Assembly (NCBI GenBank): GCA_022821585.1
Contig: JAJEDI010000035.1
Span: 1-64,000, forward strand
Direction of reading: 5' to 3'
DNA: 64,000 nt
Origin: Caldilineaceae bacterium
GTDB taxonomy: Bacteria; Chloroflexota; Anaerolineae; Caldilineales; Caldilineaceae
The notes under the pieces were generated by a model. That model was not told where the DNA came from. It saw nothing but the letters and a program-made list of their open reading frames with translations, and searched no databases. A program made the position numbers and the translations under genes. The number at the start of each line of letters is the position of its first letter. The first letter of the stretch is position 1. Positions 44,192-52,898 of this stretch are shown piece after piece.

Positions 44192-44860
44192 CTAACGCAG
44201 CCGCATCTCCTCTGCCCGCACAACATCCCCCATCGCCGCTTCGAGATATGGATAGGCAAGCCACACCGATGCCCCACCGAACAGAGCGCCCGTAAATGTG
44301 CGCAGCCACCAGTTGCTCTCGCGCAAGCCGAACAGCTGTGAGAGGCCGTCAACAGCGATCGGAATCAGCAACAGAAGATAGAACTTGAAACTAATCATGC
44401 GTACTCGTCCCCGGAGCATGCCGAAGAGCAGGCCAGCCAGCACGACCGAACCGTAGATGGCCACGTCGCGTTGACAAACTGCTATCTTGTAACCGGTGGT
44501 CTGGTTGCCCCGGAAGGCACGGCGTTCGAAGAGTCCCTTGCCTTCGGCCAGCCCGCTCGTTTCCAGAGATGCCAGGCTGTAAAATGGCCGCTCACCGAAA
44601 AGGAAATAGCTGCGCTCTGGCAGTTGGTGACAAGTCGCAGAGTAGACTGAGTATATCAGAGATGCCGGCGTCGTAAGGCCTGCACGAGCCAGAGCAGGCG
44701 CCGCTAACGGCAGCAGCAGATAGAAGGCAACAAGAACGTTAAAGAGAGCGAGCCAGTGCCGGGCAATCCAGAGTACTCCGCCATCTACGCGACTGGCGAT
44801 CGCAGTCTGCACACTGCCCTCTACCTGCTCCTGGCCCTCCGAGTCCACCGACTGGCTCAC
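44192..44860 (-). CDS. DUF2085 family membrane protein
   Basis: 222 aa, about four or five membrane segments. The family-typical CHQLPERSYFLFGERPFYS and, later, AVCQRDVAIYGS supply conserved Cys and His/Arg residues. The function is unknown. Its GTG start overlaps the stop of the glutaredoxin-like gene by four bases (GTGA), so it is translationally coupled to the redox cluster and may take part in thiol or heme handling at the membrane (inference). Confidence 0.85.
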   Translation of the reverse strand: MSQSVDSEGQEQVEGSVQTAIASRVDGGVLWIARHWLALFNVLVAFYLLLPLAAPALARAGLTTPASLIYSVYSATCHQLPERSYFLFGERPFYSLASLETSGLAEGKGLFERRAFRGNQTTGYKIAVCQRDVAIYGSVVLAGLLFGMLRGRVRMISFKFYLLLLIPIAVDGLSQLFGLRESNWWLRTFTGALFGGASVWLAYPYLEAAMGDVVRAEEMRLR

Positions 44861-45132
44861 CCTTGCTGCTCCGGCCGCCTCATCACTTCGTTACGAATGG
44901 CGCGGCGCAGTTCAACCTGATTAACCGGAAACGCAAATTGCCTGATGACCTGCCCTTCCAGTTCGATCTGAACATACGGGACGCGCTCATTCGCTGCCGC
45001 ACGGGAGTTTGGTTCGAAGTCCACAAACGCCTCTTTCATTTCAAACTCGTATTCGGCCTGCAAGTCCAGCAGTTCATACTTGATAGCCTCGCACAGTTGG
45101 CAATTCTCCTTGGTAAACAGAGTAACCTGCAT
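44857..45132 (-). CDS. Glutaredoxin-like protein (DUF836 type)
   Basis: 91 aa, thioredoxin fold. An N-terminal FTKENCQLC gives a CxxC with Cys11 and Cys14. The cis-proline segment VPYVQI is present. It is cytosolic with no signal. The ATG has AGGTGA about 8 bases upstream. It lies 9 bases after tlpA and overlaps the DUF2085 gene, so it belongs to the thiol-redox end of the cytochrome c maturation cluster. Confidence 0.85.
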   Translation of the reverse strand: MQVTLFTKENCQLCEAIKYELLDLQAEYEFEMKEAFVDFEPNSRAAANERVPYVQIELEGQVIRQFAFPVNQVELRRAIRNEVMRRPEQQG

Positions 45133-45141
45133 TTCACCTGC

Positions 45142-45735
45142 TCACTGGGTCTTGATCTGTTGGACGAAGTCACTCAGCTGCTCACCGGCCAGGAAGCCAG
45201 GCCAGCGAGCACCAATCGTGCCGTCGGCTCGAATGAAAACCGTCGTCGGCATGTTGCGAACCAGGTAGGCACGGCGAATCAAGTCCTCCTCATCCAGGAC
45301 GACGGTCATGTTCATTCCGAACTCATTGGCAAACTCCTCTACCGCTGACAGCTCTTCCCCGACATTCACTTCGAGCACGACAAGATCGGAATCGCTTTCG
45401 TGAAGCGCAACCAGGTCAGGCATTTCGGCCCGGCAAGGACCGCACCAGGTGGCCCAGAAGTTAAGCACAACAGGCTTGCCTTGCAGGGAGGCCAGATCAG
45501 CCCCTCGTCCGTCGGCGAGGAAAAAGGCGAAGTTTGGCGCGGTCTCGCCAACATCCGGGCTTCCTTCCCCGACCAGATTTGCCACCGGGAAGCCGTTCCC
45601 GAGTTCGCCCGGGAACTGTTCAAGCGGCGTGGGCGTGAACCCGTCAGAGGCGATCTCTCCAGGCGCCGCCGTCGCACACGCAGCCAAGAGGACTGCAACT
45701 ACGACCACCGCCGTCACGACAGAAGGCTGCTTCAT
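45142..45735 (-). CDS. TlpA/ResA family thiol-disulfide oxidoreductase lipoprotein
   Basis: 197 aa. The lipoprotein signal ends LLAAC with Cys20. The thioredoxin active site WCGPC has Cys98 and Cys101, preceded by VVLNFWATW. In cytochrome c maturation, such proteins (CcmG/ResA) reduce apocytochrome cysteines using electrons passed by CcdA, whose gene lies 18 bases upstream. The C-terminal PTTVFIRADGTIGARWPGF segment has the cis-Pro and a Gly-x-x-Gly-type strand found in TlpA. Confidence 0.92.
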   Translation of the reverse strand: MKQPSVVTAVVVVAVLLAACATAAPGEIASDGFTPTPLEQFPGELGNGFPVANLVGEGSPDVGETAPNFAFFLADGRGADLASLQGKPVVLNFWATWCGPCRAEMPDLVALHESDSDLVVLEVNVGEELSAVEEFANEFGMNMTVVLDEEDLIRRAYLVRNMPTTVFIRADGTIGARWPGFLAGEQLSDFVQQIKTQ

Positions 45736-45753
45736 CGGAACCGTCTCTCACTC

Positions 45754-46683
45754 TCAGTTCCGGCCCCCGGAGAGCGCTGCCCCACTCAGATAGCCGATAT
45801 ATGCCGGAATGAGAGGGAGCACGCAGGGGCTGATGAAACTGATTATACCTGCAATGAAGGCCAGGGGGGCAGCGTTTAGCGCCCCGGCGCTGAAGACCGC
45901 ATCGACGCCGACTGATGACGAAAGCACCTCCTCCAGCAGGAAAACCCACTGGTTCAGGAACGCAAATTGTGTCGTCAACCTCGTCAGCTGGTCGGCCCAA
46001 AGAAGCCAGGCCACGTAGAGAAGAAACACCCCGCTGACGAGACTGACGACATTGGCATGCCGGTTGAGCCGGCGCAGGATATCTGTCGCTCTGCTGAAGG
46101 CGGCTCCGGTAATCAGGAATGGCAGTCCAAGCCCCAGGCTGTAGATGGCCAGGAGGAGAGCCCCCTGTACTGCCGTGGCGCTGTCACTCGCCAGGAAAAG
46201 GATACTGGCCAGAATCGGGCCGACACAGGGTACCCAGCCGGCGCTGAAACTCACCCCCATCAAAGCGCTGCTGAGATATCCCCAACCACGCTTCACCTTG
46301 TGAAGTTCGGTCACGCGGCGCTCGGTGTACATTAGAGCATTGAGGAAACTCAGAATTTCCAAGAGCGCGGCCACTGCCGGATTTGCAATGAGCCTCCCAT
46401 TTGCCCGAACTCGATTGACAATCCATCCGATAATTCCGAGAGTCGTCAGCCCAAAAATCGCCAGCAGGATAGCCCCGATCCGCTGAATTAGAGGCAGATA
46501 GGAATTAAGACTCTGTCCCAGAAGACCCGCGGCAGAACCGAGAAGCGTGAATATGGCCCCAAAACCAATGACGAAGGCAAGCGAATGCAAAAATGTGCTG
46601 GTACGCCCGGCCTGCGCCTGCCCCGTGGCCTTCGGCAGATTTCCTGTTCCAACGTTTCCCACTCTTGAAATATCCTGCACCAT
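45754..46683 (-). CDS. CcdA-type thiol-disulfide transporter, apparently circularly permuted
   Basis: CcdA/DsbD-family membrane protein that moves reducing power across the membrane, 309 aa. Canonical CcdA starts with a SPCVLPLxPAYxGYLSG hairpin and carries the GWTPCxGP motif in a later span. Here the order differs: residues ~30-85 match the second and third canonical spans (HSLAFVIGFGAIFTLLG, then LLAIFGLTTLGII). GWVPCVGP with Cys153 follows, and the SPCVLPLIPAYIGYLSG module with Cys287 comes last, ending the protein. Both reactive cysteines are kept. Residues ~86-133 form an extra loop. The ATG at 46683 has a modest AGG upstream and no SPCVLP-like frame precedes it. Confidence 0.85.
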   Translation of the reverse strand: MVQDISRVGNVGTGNLPKATGQAQAGRTSTFLHSLAFVIGFGAIFTLLGSAAGLLGQSLNSYLPLIQRIGAILLAIFGLTTLGIIGWIVNRVRANGRLIANPAVAALLEILSFLNALMYTERRVTELHKVKRGWGYLSSALMGVSFSAGWVPCVGPILASILFLASDSATAVQGALLLAIYSLGLGLPFLITGAAFSRATDILRRLNRHANVVSLVSGVFLLYVAWLLWADQLTRLTTQFAFLNQWVFLLEEVLSSSVGVDAVFSAGALNAAPLAFIAGIISFISPCVLPLIPAYIGYLSGAALSGGRN

Positions 46684-46823
46684 GTCGTCAACCTGTATGC
46701 TGCTTCATGCTGCTCGCTTTCGCGCCTTGGGCAACATCTCTCTTTTCCTTTCCCATTCTATGGCACAAAGGTTCCGCAGGAAGTAAACAATCTTACCAAC
46801 TGCTGCCTCAAACTTGCGACCCC

Positions 46824-46967
46824 TCACTCACCCTGTTCTCTGTCTTGAAGCCTCTCCTCCAGCGAACGCAACGCCTTTTCCAGCGTTCGTTGGCGAGCCA
46901 GCATGAACACCAGGTACCCTCCCACAATGAGCCACAGCAAGATCAAGACTGAAGCGAGATAGATCAT
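46824..46967 (-). CDS. ccmD: Heme exporter CcmD-like small protein
   Basis: 47 aa, MIYLASVLILLWLIVGGYLV start, one N-terminal membrane span and a charged cytoplasmic helix (ARQRTLEKALRSLEERLQ). That is the CcmD architecture: a small stabiliser of the CcmABC complex that releases holo-CcmE. Its ATG overlaps the ccmC stop by four bases (ATGA), which is decisive for such a short gene. The position directly after ccmC is also the usual one. Confidence 0.82.
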   Translation of the reverse strand: MIYLASVLILLWLIVGGYLVFMLARQRTLEKALRSLEERLQDREQGE

Positions 46968-47701
46968 TCGTCAACACTCTCCCGTACTGCGTTGATGCGG
47001 TTCTCAAACTCCAACTGGCGTACTCTGTGGAAGAGCAAAGCAAAGAAAAGTAACGCGAAACCGATCATGGCAACTGTAAGTGTCTGCCCCATCGTCGGGC
47101 CGATGCCAAAACCGCCCTGTGCCTCCTCGTTGGCTCCGTCGAAGACAATTGGATGGATGGATCGGAAAAGGCGCGCGCTGTAGTAAGTCAGTGGAACGCT
47201 CAAAAAGGCGAACATTGCGTAGACGCCTGCAAAGCGGGCTCGCGTCTCAGGGTCCTCGAATCCGTTTCGGAATAGCATGTATGCGATGTAAATGAGGACG
47301 GTGATCGTCGAAGTCGTCAGGCGGGGCTCCCATATCCAAAACGTATTCCAGGCGGGTTTGGCCCAGATGGCACCAGACAGGAGCACCAGGATTCCAAAAA
47401 TCGTGCCAATTTCAACACTCGCCGCCGCCCAGCGGTCCCACACCAAGCGCCGGCTTACCAGATAACCGATGCTGCCGACCACCGACCCAAGAAAGCCGAG
47501 AAGCGCGGCGATGTTGCTCCCAATGTGAAAGTAGAAGATGCGCTGGGCCACCTGCTCAACGCCGGCGAGATTGACAGCGTCACCAGCGTAGAGTAGCGCT
47601 GCCCACATCACCGCAGCCATCGCAAGTCCCGCTAAGGCATCGAAAACCAATAAGGGCATGAACCAGCGGTCCTTGTCGGTTGCTCTCGAAAGTGTGCTCA
47701 T
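46964..47701 (-). CDS. ccmC: Heme exporter subunit CcmC
   Basis: CcmC presents heme to CcmE at the outer face, 245 aa, six membrane segments. A conserved His59 lies in FYFHIGSN, the WWD-like domain reads WNTFWIWEPRLTTS (119-132), and a second His occurs in RSIHPIVF. This matches the system I heme-handling family. It lies 22 bases after ccmB and overlaps ccmD. Confidence 0.93.
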   Translation of the reverse strand: MSTLSRATDKDRWFMPLLVFDALAGLAMAAVMWAALLYAGDAVNLAGVEQVAQRIFYFHIGSNIAALLGFLGSVVGSIGYLVSRRLVWDRWAAASVEIGTIFGILVLLSGAIWAKPAWNTFWIWEPRLTTSTITVLIYIAYMLFRNGFEDPETRARFAGVYAMFAFLSVPLTYYSARLFRSIHPIVFDGANEEAQGGFGIGPTMGQTLTVAMIGFALLFFALLFHRVRQLEFENRINAVRESVDE

Positions 47702-47723
47702 TGAACGATTCCGCTTGAAAGTG

Positions 47724-48449
47724 TCAGATCTGTTCCCAGATTACATCGACCAGAAGAAAAGCGACTGCGAATACCAGAGCATCGTAGAGGCCTATGATGC
47801 CAACCCACGGCCACACTTCGGCGCTCCCCCGATTGTCCAGTATGACAGACGTCAGGCCGACTCCGGAAATGAAGAGGGGGGCGAGAACCGGCAGCAACAC
47901 TACGGGCAACAGTGTCTCTCTGGCTCTGTTGCGGGAAGTCAGCGCGGCAAAAAGAGTTCCAACGCCAACGTATCCGACTGTACCCAGAAACAACCCCAGC
48001 AGAATGAATGGCTCAAACAGATTGACGTCAAATAGAATAAGCAGTGCGGGCAACAGAAGGGCTTCAACAATCAGAAAGTAAAGCAGGTTGGCGGCAACCT
48101 TTCCCAGGTATATCGCCGACCGTTCTACAGGCGCCAAGAGTAGGCCGGCCAGAGTGCCTCTTTCCACTTCAGAACCGAACGAACGGTGCAGCCCCAGTAC
48201 ACCCGCAAACAGGACGATTACCCACAGGATTCCGGGCACGACCAACTCGGGTCGGGGAACTCGCAGGTCGAAAGCCAGCCCGAAAACGACTGCGGCCAGA
48301 ACGGCAAAGGCCGCCATCGTTCCCACGACTTCCTTTGAGCGCATCTCGGCGCGGACATCTTTCTCCGCCACGGCATGGACACGGCGCAGATATGCCGCAA
48401 GTCCTCCCCCTCTGCTGGTAACACGCTCCGCCTCTGAACTCTCTGCCAC
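47724..48449 (-). CDS. ccmB: Heme exporter permease CcmB
   Basis: Membrane subunit of the CcmAB transporter, 241 aa, about six membrane segments. The family loop FGSEVERGTLAGLLLAPVERSAIYLGK follows the second span. The start is a GTG without a clear ribosome binding site, 66 bases after ccmA. With CcmA, CcmC and CcmD it forms the complex that uses ATP to release heme-loaded CcmE. Confidence 0.93.
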   Translation of the reverse strand: MAESSEAERVTSRGGGLAAYLRRVHAVAEKDVRAEMRSKEVVGTMAAFAVLAAVVFGLAFDLRVPRPELVVPGILWVIVLFAGVLGLHRSFGSEVERGTLAGLLLAPVERSAIYLGKVAANLLYFLIVEALLLPALLILFDVNLFEPFILLGLFLGTVGYVGVGTLFAALTSRNRARETLLPVVLLPVLAPLFISGVGLTSVILDNRGSAEVWPWVGIIGLYDALVFAVAFLLVDVIWEQI

Positions 48450-48515
48450 TATTTTGCAAGGGCCCCAATGAAGCCCGCCCTCGAAGAGCTGTACGGGAAT
48501 CTCCGCGTATTCTCC

Positions 48516-49196
48516 TCAATGTCCTATACGATCCGAACACTCGACATGATGCAGATATCCGGATCGCAGTTCAAAGACCTGGTCGCTCCAGCTCTTTGCG
48601 CGCTCCAGGTTGTGGGTAGTTGCGAATACTGCACGGCCTCTTGAACGCAACTGCGCGACGAGTCCGTCCAGCAGCTGGATTCCTTCACGGTCGAGACCGG
48701 TGTCCGGCTCGTCGAGAATAACGACAGGTGGATCGTGCAAGAGCGCTCTCGCGATTGCCAGCCGTTGAGACATTCCCCGGCTGTAAGTTTGCACGGAGTC
48801 GTCTCGCCACCGCCAGAGGTCCATAGTCCGCAGCAGCTCCTCAATACGCTTCTGGGGCTCTGTCAGATCGTAAAGGCGTGCGTAGAATTCCAGGTTTTCT
48901 ATGCCTGTGAGTCGATCGTACAGGAGTGGATAGTGTGCGACGACACCGATATAGCGCCGAATCTCATCTGCGGCTGAGGAAAGTGGAACCGGCCCCAACC
49001 ACACCTCTCCCTTGTCCGGCATGACAAGTGCCGAGACAATCCGCAGAAGGGTCGTCTTTCCCGATCCGTTTGCGCCCAGCAGAGACAGGATCTCCCCTTC
49101 CACAACCGTGAAGGAGACGTCACGCAGGACGCGTTTGTGCCCGAAGCGCTTCTCGACGTGCTCGCAACGAATGAGCGATGCAGCGGCTGTGGTCAC
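48516..49196 (-). CDS. ccmA: Heme exporter ATPase CcmA
   Basis: ABC ATPase, 226 aa. Walker A GANGSGKTT at 41-49, a signature reading YSRGM (138-142, where many ATPases have LSGGQ), and Walker B VVILDEP at 158-164. The start is a GTG that overlaps the cytochrome gene's stop by four bases (GTGA). The gene order ccmA, ccmB, ccmC, ccmD follows. Confidence 0.93.
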   Translation of the reverse strand: MTTAAASLIRCEHVEKRFGHKRVLRDVSFTVVEGEILSLLGANGSGKTTLLRIVSALVMPDKGEVWLGPVPLSSAADEIRRYIGVVAHYPLLYDRLTGIENLEFYARLYDLTEPQKRIEELLRTMDLWRWRDDSVQTYSRGMSQRLAIARALLHDPPVVILDEPDTGLDREGIQLLDGLVAQLRSRGRAVFATTHNLERAKSWSDQVFELRSGYLHHVECSDRIGH

Positions 49197-51094
49197 GTGT
49201 CCGCTCGCGTCTTACTCTCAGCCAAAGCAATGTCGAGTAACTCTCTCTTCAACGAAGCCCTCTCTTTCCTCCATGCGCCCTCTTCCAGCTCACCCAGGGC
49301 ATGCAGATCGTCCAACCGGGCAATACTGTCTAACAGTTCTTCACGACGGGCTGTCAACTGCTCGGCCGTCAACGGGCTTCCCGTTCTTTCACGGTAGATG
49401 AAAATGAGGACGGAGGCGAGAAGGACAACAGTGACGATTCCGCCAAAGGCCAGGGGAATGCGGAAATCAAGTGGCGGCGCGGATACAGGCAACTCTCTGT
49501 TTGGCTGGGTGATCCTGTCTGGCCTGGGGTCGCTCCCGCCGGCGGCGATCAGGCCGCGCAGTGAAATGACAACGGGATCTTCACCTGAAACCGGTGCGCT
49601 CCAGAGGCGGAAGAGGACGCCCTGAACCGTTTCCTCGCCTGCGGGCTCGAGTGCTTCCCCTCCAAATGTGATGTCGACTTCCAGCCCCGGCAGGTCGGCC
49701 ACAAGGAGATTCAGCATCTCGGTTTCGTACGGGACGGGTAAACTGGTCTGGGCGGACTCGCCAGCATAGGGAAGGCGATAACGGAAAAAGATCTGGCGGG
49801 AGCCAGGTCCAGGAAGGACAGGACGGGTATCGTAAAGCGTCTTTTGGCTCATTCGATATGCCTCGCCAATCCTACCGTCCTGGATTTCGACGTCCTGGGC
49901 GCCTTCCGGCAACGGGACAGCCAGGGTCACGGGTACGTCGAACAGTTCACTATCAACGCCTGTGAAAGTGCGGCCGCTGCGGTTCCCAAATGTGTACAGC
50001 TGGCCGATGAGCAGGTTTCCCGGCTCATGTTCGATGATCCAGTTGGCCCGTGTGACATGCAAGCCGCCCGGGTCGGTCGTCGTTTCAAAGACAGGCAGGG
50101 TAGTATCAATGTGTTCCGGGCCCGTCCGGCCTTCGGTGAAATCGGGACCGCTGAATGCAAGAATCGGCGACGTGTACCGGACGTCTCGGTGCTCCGTCTC
50201 CACCAGGAAATAGAAGCCTTCGTCCACAGGCAGGTTCTCGAACTCAAAGCTGCCGTCGGCTTCGGTGGGAGAGATTTGCGACGTCAGTAAGGTGGCTTGC
50301 TGGTATACATTGAGCGTGACCTCCGTCTGATGCAGCGCAGGCCCATCCTGCGTACCCTGGAAAAGCCGGCCTGTGATTCTGCCAGGACCAGAGACATTGA
50401 ATGGCGCCCATTCCGGCTGATAGGTAAAGCTGCGAATGTACTCCAGGACCCCCTGCTTCTCGGCAAACGACCAGTCGGACCCGAGTTCCGGGTGGGTCTC
50501 TCGCCAGCGCCGCTCTAGTTCTGCCTGACTCAGAAAGATCATTGTGTCCTGCGCGGCGAAGTCGGGCAACCCTGGGCCAGACTCTGGTCCGTCTCCGCGG
50601 CCGCCTTCACCGTGGCAAGCAAGGCACGTTTGGGCATACAACGCCCCTCCTTCTGCGACCTCCGTCTCGTCCGTATGCAGGTTCCAGGAAAAGTAGACTA
50701 CCTGCCAGATCTGATCGTCGCTCAAGCTGTTGCGCCAAGGAGGCATCAGGTTCTCTATGCGGCCGAACTTGGTGACAAAGAACAGTTCGGCCGGAGAACG
50801 CTCCCAGACTTCGGCAGCGTTGGAAAAGACAGTCGGGTCGGCAGCAGCCCCGGCAGGACCGTCGCCGTCACCGCTTGCCCCATGACAAGGAGCGCAATTC
50901 TGTGTGTAGGATTCCACGGCCAACCCGGCAACAGGAGGACGTTGCGGGACAGGGACCTGCTGGGGATCGTAAGACGGAGGGGACTCCTGGGCGTTAAGGC
51001 TTTCCGCCGTCAGGGTCACGAAGAGGGCTACGATACAGACCATAACTAGAAGTGCACAGGCAGACCATTTACTGTACAATCGCTGTCTTTCCAA
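49193..51094 (-). CDS. Membrane-anchored diheme c-type cytochrome with beta-sandwich domains
   Basis: 633 aa. A signal-like hydrophobic segment (12-30) is followed by two cytochrome c domains with CAPCH (67-71) and CLACH (157-161). MPPW after the first heme site could supply an axial Met. Residues ~220-540 are beta-rich, possibly a carboxypeptidase-regulatory-like domain then further sandwich domains. A C-terminal membrane span (about 555-575) is followed by a cytosolic coiled helix rich in Glu, Arg and Leu, reminiscent of CcmI/CcmH-type tails. It sits between ccmE and ccmA and overlaps the latter by four bases, so it is a substrate or a partner of the maturation system. The start (TTG 51094) is uncertain. 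A TTG at 51079 has a better ribosome binding site. Confidence 0.85.
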   Translation of the reverse strand: MERQRLYSKWSACALLVMVCIVALFVTLTAESLNAQESPPSYDPQQVPVPQRPPVAGLAVESYTQNCAPCHGASGDGDGPAGAAADPTVFSNAAEVWERSPAELFFVTKFGRIENLMPPWRNSLSDDQIWQVVYFSWNLHTDETEVAEGGALYAQTCLACHGEGGRGDGPESGPGLPDFAAQDTMIFLSQAELERRWRETHPELGSDWSFAEKQGVLEYIRSFTYQPEWAPFNVSGPGRITGRLFQGTQDGPALHQTEVTLNVYQQATLLTSQISPTEADGSFEFENLPVDEGFYFLVETEHRDVRYTSPILAFSGPDFTEGRTGPEHIDTTLPVFETTTDPGGLHVTRANWIIEHEPGNLLIGQLYTFGNRSGRTFTGVDSELFDVPVTLAVPLPEGAQDVEIQDGRIGEAYRMSQKTLYDTRPVLPGPGSRQIFFRYRLPYAGESAQTSLPVPYETEMLNLLVADLPGLEVDITFGGEALEPAGEETVQGVLFRLWSAPVSGEDPVVISLRGLIAAGGSDPRPDRITQPNRELPVSAPPLDFRIPLAFGGIVTVVLLASVLIFIYRERTGSPLTAEQLTARREELLDSIARLDDLHALGELEEGAWRKERASLKRELLDIALAESKTRADT

Positions 51095-51193
51095 CTATGG
51101 GCTGATACTGTACACCTCTGCTACAAAGAAAAATGCAGACGCCAATGGCCTGCAGTCGGGTAGCACGACTCGCCCTGGCTGCTACTTTGTGAG

Positions 51194-51706
51194 TCAATTT
51201 ACGGCCTGAAACAGTATGTCTTCAGGCGACTCCTCATACCGACTAGGACACTTCAAGAGCAGCACATCGGCTTCTATGACACCGCCCGGCAGAAGCTCTC
51301 CCTCTACGATGACCGATGCAGCCCGATGGAAATTATCCGGCCGCGGTTCGTAGTGGACAATTGAGAGCTGACGGCCAGGGTTTTCTTCGTCCTGTATCTT
51401 GAAGCGAAGGGTCACCGCTTCGGCGTTCCAATCCTCACTTCCTTCGACCACCACGCCATTCACCCTCAGGCGCTGAGATATCAGGGAGTCGCCCCTCTGA
51501 TGTACCTCGTCAACGGTTAACCAGTATGCTTTGGCTGTTGTCAGACCATATATCATCAGCGTAACGATTACGCCAACCAATATAAGTCCGGCGACCAGGA
51601 ATTGCGGCTTGATACCGGTCCGTTTGCGGGCCAGGCTCGCGGGGATTGGACCTTCCCACAACTCTTCTTCGTTGAGTCCGTCTTGACTTGGTGACGCTGC
51701 TGTCAT
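51194..51706 (-). CDS. ccmE: Cytochrome c maturation heme chaperone CcmE, Cys type
   Basis: Covalent heme carrier of system I, 170 aa. One N-terminal membrane anchor (about 36-55) is followed by the OB-fold domain with RVNGVVVEGS, FKIQDEE, VHYEPRPDNFHRAASVIVEG and the heme-binding tail. That tail reads LLLKCPSRYEE, so the heme-binding position is Cys153 in CxxxY, not the His of the HxxxY form in E. coli. Cys variants are known in archaea and some bacteria. It is upstream of the cytochrome and ccmA. Confidence 0.92.
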   Translation of the reverse strand: MTAASPSQDGLNEEELWEGPIPASLARKRTGIKPQFLVAGLILVGVIVTLMIYGLTTAKAYWLTVDEVHQRGDSLISQRLRVNGVVVEGSEDWNAEAVTLRFKIQDEENPGRQLSIVHYEPRPDNFHRAASVIVEGELLPGGVIEADVLLLKCPSRYEESPEDILFQAVN

Positions 51707-51835
51707 CCTGTTTCTTACCTGTTGTGGCTCAAATCATGACCCTGCCAGAGTGCGACGGTGCGAGATCGTCGATCACATTGGCCGGGACAGTTCCACCGTA
51801 TTGTAGGCGCCTCGCTCAGGGCCGCCGAATCCGGA

Positions 51836-52192
51836 CTAAGCACCGTCTCCACTGTCCAGGTCCCATTGGATCTCCTCGGAAAGGATCTCCTCGGCGGATG
51901 AGGCCAAAGGAGCAGGCACCAGAACGTCCCGTTCCGCCAGCCCACCGTAGACGAAACCGTATATCCGACCCATGGATTCACCACGGACGATGGCCGGGAT
52001 ACCTGCGCTCTGCAGGCGACCTCTTACGATCTGCGCCTCCATCGGGTTTGCGGCCTGCCAAACCACAACCGGCTCCTGGGATACCGTCCCGCCCGTTGTT
52101 GTGGAACTGCTCTCGGCATCCGTTTCAACTGTCTGGGGGCGACTCCTCTGCCTTCCCCATAGTCTCTGTAAGCCACTGGCCAAAGTCGTCAT
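51836..52192 (-). CDS. DUF2007-like small protein
   Basis: 118 aa, soluble. ATG 52192 is chosen because GGAG lies 7 bases upstream. A longer frame would overlap the MBL gene. The C-terminal ~70 residues (EPVVVWQAANPMEAQIVRG, then LQSAGIPAIVRGE and VLVPAPLASSAEEIL) match the DUF2007/putative signal-transducing fold. The N-terminal ~45 residues are low-complexity Ser/Thr/Arg. Function unknown. It lies 16 bases after the MBL hydrolase gene. Confidence 0.78.
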   Translation of the reverse strand: MTTLASGLQRLWGRQRSRPQTVETDAESSSTTTGGTVSQEPVVVWQAANPMEAQIVRGRLQSAGIPAIVRGESMGRIYGFVYGGLAERDVLVPAPLASSAEEILSEEIQWDLDSGDGA

Positions 52193-52208
52193 TGCACTCT
52201 CCAGTAGG

Positions 52209-52862
52209 TCAAATGAAGGAGAACGCGGCGGTCCTGCCCACAAAGGGATTGGTCTCTCGTTCGGCGCCGATAGTCGTCGCTTCTCCGTGGCCCGGGTAGA
52301 CGACATAGTTGTCGGGAAGCGACAGCAGTTCGTGCTGAATGCTGTGAAGGAGCGTAGGGCCGTCCGCCAAGGGCAGATCGAACCGTCCTATGCTGCCGCG
52401 AAACAGCGTATCTCCGGCGAAAATCTGCTCGTTTCCGTGATCGACGAAGACGACGTGACCTGGTGAGTGACCGGGCGTGAAGCGGATTTCCAGAGCCTCC
52501 TTGCCGAATTCTATCTCCTGGCCCTGCTCCAAAAAGTGGTCCGGCTCGTCGATTGGATCGACACCGGCTCCGAGCCACTCGCGAACCCGCTCAGGAGCCG
52601 CCCGCAAAATGGGTAGATCTTCGCGATGAAGGTGGAAAGTGGCTCCCGTGGCTGCTCGCACAGCGTTCACAGCCAAGACATGATCGAAATGGGAGTGCGT
52701 ATTGATAATCTTCTCGATCTTCAGACCCATTTCATCGACTTCATTGAGGATGGCACGGGCGCTGTCCCCGGGGTCGATGATTACGCCGCACTGCGTATCC
52801 TCACATCCCAGGATGTAGCAGTTTTCCTGCAGCAGTCCGACTGTGAGGCCTGCAATCAACAT
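52209..52862 (-). CDS. MBL-fold metallo-hydrolase (glyoxalase II-like)
   Basis: 217 aa, metallo-beta-lactamase fold. The zinc motif THSHFDH is at 55-61. GHSPGHVVF, FAGDTLFRGSIGRFD and YPGHGEATTIGAE supply the remaining His and Asp ligands in the glyoxalase II/hydroxyacylglutathione hydrolase arrangement. It is cytosolic. The ATG has GGAG about 10 bases upstream. By family it could cleave a thioester or related substrate, and the real substrate is unknown. Confidence 0.92.
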   Translation of the reverse strand: MLIAGLTVGLLQENCYILGCEDTQCGVIIDPGDSARAILNEVDEMGLKIEKIINTHSHFDHVLAVNAVRAATGATFHLHREDLPILRAAPERVREWLGAGVDPIDEPDHFLEQGQEIEFGKEALEIRFTPGHSPGHVVFVDHGNEQIFAGDTLFRGSIGRFDLPLADGPTLLHSIQHELLSLPDNYVVYPGHGEATTIGAERETNPFVGRTAAFSFI

Positions 52863-52898
52863 GCTCGCCGCTCCCCTTCTTCCCCGCTCCTGAAATTG

